Source: Leishmania martiniquensis (Eukaryota; Euglenozoa; Kinetoplastea; Trypanosomatida; Trypanosomatidae). Taken from it: a stretch of DNA of 64,000 nt. Position numbers and translations under genes: made by a program. How positions within the stretch are numbered: the stretch's first letter is position 1; every line of letters starts with the position of its first letter. The notes under the pieces were generated by a model, which did no database searches, was not told the DNA's origin, and saw only the letters and a list, made by a program, of their open reading frames with translations. Location: positions 723,001-787,000 of the forward strand of contig NC_090166.1 in the NCBI RefSeq assembly GCF_017916325.1, in the 5' to 3' direction. Positions 11,701 through 20,994 of this stretch are shown one piece after another.

Positions 11701-12804
11701 ACACCAGTGCAAGTGCAGAGGTGCGCCAAAGGCTCGACAGACGCCGACTGCGGTGCATCCCTTTATTCACAAAGGCTGGCTGGGCGATCTTCAGGATCGC
11801 AAAGACAGCAAAGAAGAAGAGCCCCTGTGCACCCCGTCAAGTTCTTTGTTCGACTGCAGAAACAGCACGAACTGCTGTAGCAGCCATGGCGTTAGCACTT
11901 CGCACATCATGCCGCCAATCGAAGGCAGGAATACCGCCATCAAGTCGCCACGGAACGTGCGGAGCAGGGCCCTGAGCAGAGACGGCGCACGAGGCGGGCG
12001 TGGACACTCCATATCCGCAAGCCCACCTTCCGCAAGCGGGACCAGATCCCGCACGTACTCGCACGTGCACCGCGGCCGCCCGGACTGCACCTGATGGAAC
12101 AGACGCTCGCCATGCACATACCCGTCGTGCACCACTTCAGAGTCAGCATCACCAGCCAGCCGCTCGCGGTACCGCGGCAGCGCGCTCTCAGCGTCCCACT
12201 CCACGCCTCCAACAAGTTCGTGAGGTGTGTCGCTCGACCGCACGTACCCGACCCAACGAAGCCGACCGTGCACACCGCCCTCACCACGGAACCTCACACG
12301 CGCTCGCTCGTTCACAGCGAGCACGCTCGCCCCTCCATAGGAGCTGTGACTGTCAAGATCACTACTCTCTCTAGCACCTACAGTGTCGCTGCCGTCCCTA
12401 CCAGGAAGTGGAAGCGCCGCCTCCACACGCGAGCGCCACACATCACGCCCAGCGCGCACTTCCTCTTCGCGAAAGGCGCGACTCAGCAATGCACCGCAGT
12501 ACACAGCGCGGTGCGTACGCTTCGGCACCGGCATGTAAGACTCCTCAAGACGCTCCCGCCATGCTAGTGTGATGTACGGGTCAAGCCAGCTCAGCCAGTA
12601 CCGCGACACAGCACCGCTCAGCTCCTCCGGTGCCTCCTCCAGTGACCCGCGCACCGCAGCCCAGTCCGGCTCCTCGCCCCTGCTGCCGCTGACGTGTACT
12701 GGCGCCTTGGTAGGCAGGCGCCACAGCCGCCGATTCACCTCCGCAAACGAGCAGACGCCCTCGCTTTCGGACCCCGCCGCCTTTCCCGGCCGAACACTGC
12801 TCAT
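8728..12804 (-). CDS. ABCC-type (MRP-like) transporter, frameshifted and 3'-truncated by the gap
   Basis: An ATP-driven membrane exporter of the ABCC family. An N-terminal cytoplasmic region includes a CAP-Gly-like stretch at 12034-12315. The first transmembrane domain follows. NBD1 has Walker A GATGSGKS (about 10571-10594), Q-loop PQQPW, signature LSGGQ (about 10166-10180) and Walker B MYVLDDPLSALD (about 10086-10121). After an acidic linker the second transmembrane domain begins, with DRTPLGRAVNRFSKD. The sequence stops at the N-gap before NBD2. The start at 12804 (MSSVRPG) is the first ATG in a frame whose earlier codons look non-coding. The frame changes between 11836 and 11794: upstream frame reads to LQSNKELDG, downstream frame resumes with LFFFAVFAILKIAQPAF. 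This is a sequencing error or a pseudogene. Proximity to PSA genes suggests the PRP1/ABCC7 orthologue, from memory only. Confidence 0.88.
12034..12315 (-). other. CAP-Gly-like module inside the ABC transporter
   Basis: About residues 164-257, counted from the ATG at 12804. The order matches a CAP-Gly fold: ARVRFRG, then GRLRWVGYV, VGGVEWD, an insertion, and HDGYVHGERLF, ending with CEYVRDLVPL. CAP-Gly domains normally read GTVRYVG, GVELDEPxGKNDG, GxRYF and FVR. The canonical GKNDG is not intact here (only HDG remains) and there is an insertion before it, so the match is divergent. It lies upstream of the first transmembrane helix, in the expected cytoplasmic part. Assignment is by eye and needs a profile search. 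Confidence 0.5.
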
Positions 12805-12846
12805 GTGGCTGTTAGAGATGCGTGAGAGCCTGCCAGAATAAGTGCA

Positions 12847-12870
12847 CTGGTGAAGAGTGCGAAAAGAGTG
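12847..12870 (-). promoter_or_regulatory. Candidate spliced-leader acceptor for the ABC transporter
   Basis: On the minus strand a pyrimidine-rich run (about 12849-12870) ends in AG at 12848-12847, about 43 bases before the ATG at 12804. This is the usual kinetoplastid layout. It is predicted from sequence only. Confidence 0.4.
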
Positions 12871-13745
12871 GCCCGTATGACAACCAAAGTGGCCTTTGGG
12901 TTTCGGCTGCGTCAACGGATTTCACATGCGAAGTGGAGAAGGAGAGCGCCGCGGCAATAAGCGCAGCCCGCGATCACCTGCTGGAGCGCCTGCCGCACAG
13001 AGGTCTGAGGAAAGCCACCCATATATATACATACATATACACAGGTCTTCACCTCTTCCAGCACCGTGTACTGGAGGTTTGCGCAGCGGCAACAGGTGCT
13101 TTCGGGAAGGAGAGATGGAAGCCCTGCGCGATGCCGCTTGCTGGAGCACAAGAGAGTCGCGCCTGCACCTGTCGCACGGGTGGTAAGCTCTGTGAGAAGC
13201 AGAGCGTCGCCTCATATACTGTAATGCTGCCGTTCCAAGGCAAATACGGCAAGATCATTACCAATGGGGTAACAGACGCACCGCTGCAATCGCACTACCC
13301 TGTCACCTCACAGCAACGCGAACACACACAAAAAAGGGGATGCCAGCGCACAGCGACTCGCTGTTGCGATTCACAATTCGCACCAAATTGATGAAAGGCA
13401 AACAAGACGGATGAGAGCGACCTATTATGCTATGCAGATGCTTAGCGGTAGAGCCGCCCAAGACACTCTGTAATCTCTCTGTCTGTGTGGGTATAGACAC
13501 ACAGCGGCTTTTCACGCGCGTTTCCATCCGAAAGAATGATAAGTGAACGGAGATTCCTTAGAATCGCACAAAAGACTGCAACGCGAACAAGCTAAAAAAA
13601 TGAGACCCTTCGCAGGTCGATGCAGCGTCGGCTACGTTTTTCGACCAATTCCTCCAGAGGAGGGGCGGGAGGTTGAAGGGAAGACCGTCAGCGCACACAA
13701 GGCCTACACCCCACAAAGAATCTCTAAAACGAGATCAGAGAGGTA

Positions 13746-13851
13746 GGGGCAGCGTGGCCGCTAGCACTCGAGCATGCAGAGGTCCCTTTTCTTCTGGCGC
13801 CGATTCCTTCTCTGGACTCTGGGCAGCGGAGCCGGCAGAAGATGCAGCGCG
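13746..13851. repeat. Dispersed repeat, copy A (SIDER-like candidate)
   Basis: About 106 bp resemble 25123-25231 in the same orientation at roughly 80% identity by eye. Both start GGGGCAG-GTGGCCGC, share ACTCGAGCAT and end with GAAGCCGGCAGAAGA-like sequence. Both lie in intergenic DNA downstream of PSA-like genes. Short degenerate retroposons (SIDERs) are common in Leishmania 3' UTRs, but this assignment was not tested. Confidence 0.6.
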
Positions 13852-13908
13852 CACACACACACACGCACAAGTATATGAGTATATATGTATGTGTGTGTGT
13901 ATGTGTGC
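13852..13908. repeat. Mixed CA/TA/TG microsatellite
   Basis: A CA run, a TATG-type stretch and a TG run follow one another directly, next to dispersed repeat copy A. Confidence 0.85.
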
Positions 13909-16900
13909 ATACAACGAGGTGGTCACAGCTTCAACGAACGATCCAATGTTGGCCTCCGCCTCGGGCGCCGCCCCTTTGCCGCCGCAAGCCGCAGACCTTC
14001 CCCTTCTTCTCCCTCCCCAGTGCTCAACGCTACGCTCGCGAGCACGGGCGATGACGAGGTGCGGCCGGAGAGAGCGCCGAGGTGAGGTTATCCGCTGAGG
14101 CAGCCGACGCACACAGGCCAGGGCACCGACAAGTGGCTGCGCTCCCTCTCATGTGAGTTCCTCCAAGCACAGGCACGCGTGCGCGATTGGTGACGTGAGC
14201 ACAGGCGGCACACGCAGCAGGCACGTGACGAGGACTGCTGAGCGGGGGAAAAGACGCAGAGGGGCGCGCCAGCAGCTGCTGAGAGTGTCTTCTGTTGGGG
14301 GAGAGGGAGGAGGGTGCGGAGGGCGCACCGCAGCTCACAGAGCGACGCGTGCGAGAGAAAAGGAGATCACCACTGCGAAGGCACGAGAGAAGGTGAGAGG
14401 CGGATGTCGTTGGGAAGGAGCGAATGAGGGACGAGGTAGACAGCAGCTTCGAACGGGCCCGCGTGTTTGCGCGCCTATGTGCGCGCGGAGGCTGAACCGA
14501 AGAGCGGCAAGGCGGAGAGGGCGGGGGGGGCAATTTTATCAAGAGGGAGAGGGGCGCGATGTGGTCACGACGAGGCAAAACGTCAGCCGAGAGCCTGGCA
14601 GAGCACGACAAGCAGACGCACTTCGTTGATCGCAGCGCTGTGCTGCTCCTCGCACGCCAATGTGAGTGACGCAGGTGCGCTGAATGACGCAGAGATGAAA
14701 GCGTTCGAGCGCACGTAGAGGCCGTGGAAGAAGAGCCGTGGCGTGCAAGCCCTTAATAGTGATAGCGATGCGCCACCACAAGGGGAAGGTCATGGCGAAA
14801 GGTCCGTCAGGCGTCGCACCGTGCGCGGACGCAGGAGAGAAGGGGTCAGAAAGAGAGAGAAGTGAGCAGAGCAAGCCCCTCATCAATGCAACATTTTGCC
14901 GCACACACACACCGTGCTGCCGCGCGATTTGGCCCACAATCACACACGATCTGGGCAGGCGCAGAGGTGGTGAAGGGCACGCGCCCGGCGCGTGTGCATC
15001 AGCGAAGCTACGACTGGGAGGCAGAGAGGGTGGCGTCGTCGTGATAAAGGAGGGGGGCTCTAGAGCGCGGTGGGACGGGGATGGGGGCCGGACAGCCGCG
15101 CTCGGTGAAGGGACACTCTCCGAGGGGCACATGCAGAGTGCCGCGAAGAAGCAGGTTGGGAAGGCCTCGTAGCTCCTTCCGAGCGGCTAGGAAAGCTGGT
15201 CGAGTCGGAGGGAGTGTGCAGGTACAGTGCGCGGGCGATCTCTGCGCGGAGACCACTACTGGCGGAGACCAGCACAAGCGAAGAGGCACAGTCTGCCCCT
15301 TTACCCTGCTGCCCTTCGCTTCGCCTCCCACCCTCCGCCACACCGTCGCAGCGCGTGCCCGTCGGCGCGGTGGCCGCCTCCGCCGAGAAACATCCTTTGC
15401 CCAGCCCCGCTAGAGTACACCTCAGCTCGTCACCTGTGCGCGGCGATAGCACGCACACACACACGCACGATTCCGCTGCTAACCGCGCGCCTTTTTTCGT
15501 CTCTCTTTAGTTTGCTGCGACCAATGGTTGCCTTTGCTGCACGTTGGCGCCCGTTCCACTCTCACGTGGGATATGGTCGCATAAGGGGGGAGGGGACCAC
15601 CGGAAGCGTGCGAGGCGAAACCTAAAAAAGATAAAAGGGAAGAGGGAGGGGGCAAAGCCACGCTGAAGTGATCACGTACAAACGAGCCAATGCCTAACCT
15701 CTGAGGTGCAGAAAATCAGCATTGTCACCGTCGCCAGTTGCATAGGGGGGAGGGGTAACGATAGACAATAGGCCAGGATTGAGAGAGGTGGGGGCAGCTC
15801 GACTGTCCGCCTGTCAGCGCTGGGATCTCTTGTCCTTGCCGGGGCCCCCTCTCTGCCGCCCCGCTGCAGGCTGAGAAGGAGATGCAGAAGTCTACGGAGG
15901 ATACAGATGGAGACGGGAGCGATCAAAACAGTAACGAGGGGACGAGCAGAGGAGGGAGACACACCTGCACAAGCGAGCGCGCATCGCAACAGAGGCATCA
16001 TGTGGCGGCGTGGGCAACTTCACCGCCCGAGAGAGAAAGGAAGCGGCGGAAGTCCTGTCGGGCAGCCACAGCAGTCGATGCAGCCTCCTCCTCCCCCGCC
16101 CCCTCCGGTCATAAAGGGGGAAGAGAAGTCGCGCGCAGCATACGCCACCGCTTTGGTGCGCGCGTCTGTCGCTGCGCGCCTCCCTTTTCTTTCCTCTCTG
16201 CACACGCGTATCCGAGACAGGGCGGCAAGGGGGAGGAAAGAGTGCGCGGAATCACTGCGGAAGACGGCGCGTTGCCTCCCCCCTTTCACTCCCATCGCAC
16301 CCGTGGCGTTTCCCTCTGCGGCATGCAGCACGCGTGGAGACGGTGGTCGAGCGGGAAAAGAGAGACAGAGAGAGGCGCCGGCAGAAAATGAAGCTGCGGA
16401 AGCGATCACAGCTCAACAGGCCACTGCAGCTCACTCCGTCTCCTCAAGCGCTGTCTGCCTCGTTGCCTCGTCTTCCTCTCGTGCCCTCAGCACAGCCCGC
16501 CCCACTGCCAAGGATGTCCATCGCCATCGCCACGCAGCTAAGAAACTCGCCGTGGCACTCCGCATGGCAGCTCAAAGGCCAGAGGAGGGGACGCTGCAGC
16601 CTGGCCCCGGCCAAACACAAAAAAACGCAGAAAAGAAGCGCAGAATGAGTCACAAAATAAAAAAGAAGCTTAAAGAACGCCTCCCACGAGGGAGTCGAGC
16701 CCAGAGACGATCTCAAAGGCTTTAGCGGGAAGGGAAAAGGGCGCCTGCGCACACGCCTGCTCCGGGGAGTAGAGAGCGCACGCACGCACACACACACTAT
16801 AGAGAAAGAAAGAGAGATGAACGAGAGAAGGGATCGCATCCGTTAGAGGGCGGGAAAAAAAACGAGGAAAGGGGCAGCAGCCGTCAGGTTGGTGTCCAAG

Positions 16901-19197
16901 AAACGTACACAGGCGAGAGGTAAGCGAGTGCGCGTAGGTTGGGAGGGGGGCGAGGGGGGCAGCGAGAAGGCAAAGCGTAGGGCAGCAATGGGCAGATGCG
17001 CTGCCTGCGTGGGCCAAAGCCTCGGCACAATGCGTATCAGTCGCACTTGATTTCCTCCCACGCGGTGCAGCCGCCGGCTGCGGCCCCTCTCCCCATGCCG
17101 TCCCCCTGACCGCCTCTCCCTCTCCCCCTTCGCCGCCTTCGCTTTTTTTTCGCTGTGTCGTGAGCACAAAGAAGGAAAACGCGGTCGCTCTTTTTTTCGC
17201 TTGAGCGATCCGCTGTCGCCATGGAGCGGACCACAGAGAGAAATGGGGGGAGGGGGATGCGCGGGTTCGAGTGTCCGTGTCAGTGTAGGGGGTGAGGGGG
17301 CAACAGCCAAATCAGAAACAAAAGAGGGGCAGAGAGGTGCCACACCGCCTCATGCACACCATCGCACCATCATAGAGAGAGAGCGCCTCCCCCCGCCCGC
17401 CCTCCTCGCTCTAGGCTGCGGACGGTGTGGCTCCCCGCGCCCACCACAATGTGGCGCCGGATGTATTTGCGCGAAAAGGGGGAGAAGCAGAGAGAAAGGG
17501 TAAAAGAAAAGGCGCGAAGGCACCAGCGAAGAATGAATAGAAATTTCAATGATGAAGCACCCTGCATCTGCGAGCGAAGAGTCGCGCCACGACGAAGGCG
17601 CCGAGAGACGACGAGTGGCCGTGCGCACATACGCATGCAAAGAAAGCGCGAGGAGACGGAAAGGAGAGCGGAACAGAGAGGCGCAATGCAGACGAAACAG
17701 AATCAGCAGTCCGTCGCAGCCTGAGCGGCGCCGCCATCGAGCCCTCTCTTGTTCTTTCCCCTCGCTCTCCACCGCCGCGGTGTGCACTGGCACACCTCCT
17801 CGGCCTCCTCCGCGGCACACAAGCGCCTCTCTTATCCTCGCACACAGCCGCACACACATCCACCACTCTTTCCACATCCACGACGCCTCCGGTGTCGCCT
17901 CTTCATCCGATGGCGGCAGCGCACAACGGCGTTGCGCGGCCGCAACACGAAAGCTACACGGAGGAGAGAGGGGAGGTGAGGGAAGGGGCGGAGAAAGCGA
18001 GCTGTGCCGAAAAATGCCAAGTACAGCCGAGTGCGCTCAGCAGGGCGATGGAGGCCCGCAGACGACGGCGGGACAGGCGACAGAGGCGTCAGAAAATACG
18101 CGTCTCGCCGAAGCCTACGGGCCGTGAGCTCGGAGCACACAAGCGCGTCAGCGCCACTCTCTTAGCAAGAGAGCACGCCTCAGCGGCCGAAGCAGCAGAG
18201 CGCACAGAGCTAAACAGAAGAAAACGAAGCGCTGATGAACGAATAGAATAGAGGCACACGAGCGAAAGAGCACCGCAAGGCGCTTCAATGCCTTCTCCGC
18301 GCCTTCGTGCGCTGCTCTGAGTCCAAGCCCGCCCCCGCCAGCACGCGCACTCAGCAATGTGCAGCGCGCTTCGTTCGACACGGCCCTTTCGCTCACTCGC
18401 CCACTCTCTCTCGGTCTGCGTCCGCGTGAGCGACATCACAGGCTCTGCCAGATGCGCAGACGCACACAAAAGCACAGCCAGTGCCCCTCACCTCACAAAG
18501 CAGAGGTGGGCGCGCCACTACACCCCGCACCAGACCGGGCGCGGCGGCCAGTGCGTGTATACACCACAGAGAGAGGGCGTTTCCAGGGTGCAGCCAGCAG
18601 CGACACAAATGGCGAGGAGGAAAACACCGACGACGAGCAAATCGCACGAAAACGTCAGACAGACGGCGCGAGTGCTGATGAAGCGCACGTCACCCCGCTG
18701 AGACGGGAAGTCGAAGGCACCCGCGGAAGCAAAGCAGCAATGGGCAAAAACGTTTTGGTGCGCAAGAGGAAGCGCGGCGTTGGGGGTGGAGAGGGGTGGC
18801 GCAGAAGCGCGTGACCATATCGGGAAAGAATGCGGAGGAGGTGAGTGAATCCAGCGTGCAGTGTGCACCAAACACCTCCGTGTCGGGGGGCGGGGGGGCA
18901 ACAACCTGCTGCAGGGCAGAAGGAAGACGAAGAGGGTCTGGTATGTGCGGTAGCGATCGACTCTTTCCTGGAGGCGCACCTGAGCGCGTGCGTGAGCTCG
19001 CGCGCCCACGCATCCCACTCGTTTCTCAGCACCCGGAGAATCGACGAGAGTCGCCGATAGGCGCCCGAAGGCGTGGCACGGCCACACGTGCACATGCACC
19101 GAGCAGAAAAGGCAACCACTCCGCAGCTGCGGAGTACACCAACACAGAGAGAGGCAGCTGAGTACGGGTGCCACAATCTCACCGTCAGACGCCAGCC

Positions 19198-20994
19198 TCA
19201 GACAAGCATCGCACTCGCAGCAGCCAGCACCATCGCGAGCACGACGCCGGCAGCGGCAGTCTCTACGGGAATTACAGCCGCATCCCCACCGCTCCGCCTC
19301 ACGCACAGACCAGCAGCAGTGAGCAGGTATCCAGGGCTGCACACACTGCAGCGCATGGGACTTCCCGGAATGCACGATTCACACTTCGGCACCACGCACA
19401 GGGTCGGGCAGGGCGTGGTGGTGGGCGCCGCTGTCGTAGTCGTGGTGGTGGGTGCCGCTGTCGTAGTCGTGGTGGTGGGTGCCGCTGTCGTAGTCGTGGT
19501 GGTGGGTGCCGCTGTCGTAGTCGTGGTGGTGGGTGCCGCTGTCGTAGTCGTGGTGGTGGGTGCCGCTGTCGTAGTCGTGGTGGTGGGTGCCGCTGTCGTA
19601 GTCGTGGTGGTGGGTGCCGCTGTCGTAGTCGTGGTGGTGGGTGCCGCTGTCGTAGTCGTGGTGGTGGGTGCCGCTGTCGTAGTCGTGGTGGTGGGTGCCG
19701 CTGTCGTAGTCGTGGTGGTGGGCGCCGCTGTCGTAGTCGTGGTGGTGGGTGCCGCTGTCGTAGTCGTGGTGGTGGGTGCCGCTGTCGTAGTCGTGGTGGT
19801 GGGTGCCGCTGTCGTAGTCGTGGTGGTGGGTGCCGCTGTCGTAGTCGTGGTGGTGGGTGCCGCTGTCGTAGTCGTGGTGGTGGGTGCCGCTGTCGTAGTC
19901 GTGGTGGTGGGTGCCGCTGTCGTAGTCGTGGTGGTGGGCGCCGCTGTCGTAGTCGTGGTGGTGGGTGCCGCTGTCGTAGTCGTGGTGGTGGGTGCCGCTG
20001 TCGTAGTCGTGGTGGTGGGTGCCGCTGTCGTAGTCGTGGTGGTGGGCGCCGCTGTCGTAGTCGTGGTGGTGGGTGCCGCTGTCGTAGTCGTGGTGGTGGT
20101 GGTCACCATAGTATCATTGCATGGCAACATGGTCGCACAGTTGGGCAAGCGATGCTTGACGTCGACGCCCACGAGCAGAGTTGGGCGCTCCTCCCAGGCA
20201 GCCGGAACGCAACCGCAGAAGTTGTTGTTCTGCAGGCCCAATCGCTCAATAGACGGCATGTCGGCCCATGACGCCGGAAAGGAGCCATACAGGCGGTTCC
20301 GCTGCAGGTGAATCTGCTGAGTCTTCGGCATCGCACTCCATGCCTCGGGAAGAGTGCCATTGATCTTCGTGCCCGAGATGCTGATGACCTCGAGGGAGGG
20401 CATTGAGCCCCACTCAGCCGGCAGCGTCCCCGTAATATTAGTGAAACTGAGTGTCAGCAACCGTAGCGAACTCATCGAGCTCCACGAGGCAGGTAGCGTC
20501 CCACTTATGTTCGCGTAGCCAAGGTTGATCGTCGTCACTCTCTGCAGCTTAGACCAGCTGCTCGGCAGTGTTCCTCTCATCCCTTCTCCCTGATTCATGA
20601 GGGTGATCTGATCAATCCTGACCTTCGAGTAGTCGACCGCCTCCGGCATTTCGGGAAGAGTGCCCACAGCAGAGACGCCAGAGGTGAGGAAGGTGACGTT
20701 CGAATTAAAGCACGCAACGCCATCCCACCGACAGAAGTCACTCCCGGTCCACCCCAGCGATGGCATGGCAGAAGCGAACGCCCGCATCACCTTCAGCGTG
20801 TTCGACTTCTCCGAATCACTCATTCCAGACGAAGCCGATGCGCCAGCCAAACCGCTCTCCAACAAGACGTTGCCCTCAACGACACCCCATGGCTCCGCCG
20901 CCCTGGCACGGGCCACCGGTGCAGCAAGCACGAAGAGCAGCGCAGCCGCCACAGCAATCCCAATCGCCGCCACACGAGGGCACGACTGAGCCAT
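19198..20994 (-). CDS. PSA-like LRR surface protein with Thr-rich stalk and GPI-type tail
   Basis: A predicted cell-surface glycoprotein of 598 residues. The start at 20994 is an ATG followed directly by a signal peptide (residues 1 to about 32). The PSA N-cap contains FCRWDGVAC. About five 24-residue LRRs of the type ISGTLPASWSSM follow, closing with FCGCVPAAW. Residues about 298-526 are some 25 repeats of TTTTTTAAP, an expected O-glycosylated stalk. A Cys-rich module (CVVPKCESCIPG, then MRCSVC) follows. The last ~23 residues are hydrophobic (VVLAMVLAAASAMLV) with no charged tail, as in GPI-attachment signals. PSA proteins are established Leishmania surface antigens; the precise role here is unknown. 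The architecture matches the gene at 25906-28836, with a different stalk repeat. Confidence 0.92.
   Translation of the reverse strand: MAQSCPRVAAIGIAVAAALLFVLAAPVARARAAEPWGVVEGNVLLESGLAGASASSGMSDSEKSNTLKVMRAFASAMPSLGWTGSDFCRWDGVACFNSNVTFLTSGVSAVGTLPEMPEAVDYSKVRIDQITLMNQGEGMRGTLPSSWSKLQRVTTINLGYANISGTLPASWSSMSSLRLLTLSFTNITGTLPAEWGSMPSLEVISISGTKINGTLPEAWSAMPKTQQIHLQRNRLYGSFPASWADMPSIERLGLQNNNFCGCVPAAWEERPTLLVGVDVKHRLPNCATMLPCNDTMVTTTTTTTTAAPTTTTTTAAPTTTTTTAAPTTTTTTAAPTTTTTTAAPTTTTTTAAPTTTTTTAAPTTTTTTAAPTTTTTTAAPTTTTTTAAPTTTTTTAAPTTTTTTAAPTTTTTTAAPTTTTTTAAPTTTTTTAAPTTTTTTAAPTTTTTTAAPTTTTTTAAPTTTTTTAAPTTTTTTAAPTTTTTTAAPTTTTTTAAPTTTTTTAAPTTTTTTAAPTTTTTTAAPTTTPCPTLCVVPKCESCIPGSPMRCSVCSPGYLLTAAGLCVRRSGGDAAVIPVETAAAGVVLAMVLAAASAMLV
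19414..20103. repeat. 27-bp coding minisatellite
   Basis: About 25 near-perfect 27-bp units encode TTTTTTAAP on the minus strand. The main variation seen is a recurrent T/C change (GGGTGCC versus GGGCGCC). The high DNA-level identity, despite free synonymous choice, implies recent repeat turnover. Confidence 0.95.

Larger units (their letters stand above)
12871..19197. other. Long intergenic stretch between the ABC transporter and a PSA-like gene
   Basis: About 6.3 kb without a convincing gene on either strand. It includes mixed CA/TG/TA microsatellites, a dispersed repeat at 13746-13851, and purine-rich plus-strand tracts. It should contain the 3' UTR of the PSA-like gene ending at 19198. 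A plus-strand open frame at 15907-16725 is low-complexity and opposite to transcription, so it was not called. Confidence 0.55.

Noticed and set aside
15907..16725. 272-codon plus-strand open frame
   Set aside because: Opposite to all real genes, with poly-Pro and Arg/Lys-rich low-complexity residues and no recognisable domain.
19414..20103. Regular direct repeats resembling a CRISPR array
   Set aside because: The 27-bp units are contiguous, with no unique spacers, and lie inside a protein-coding stalk.
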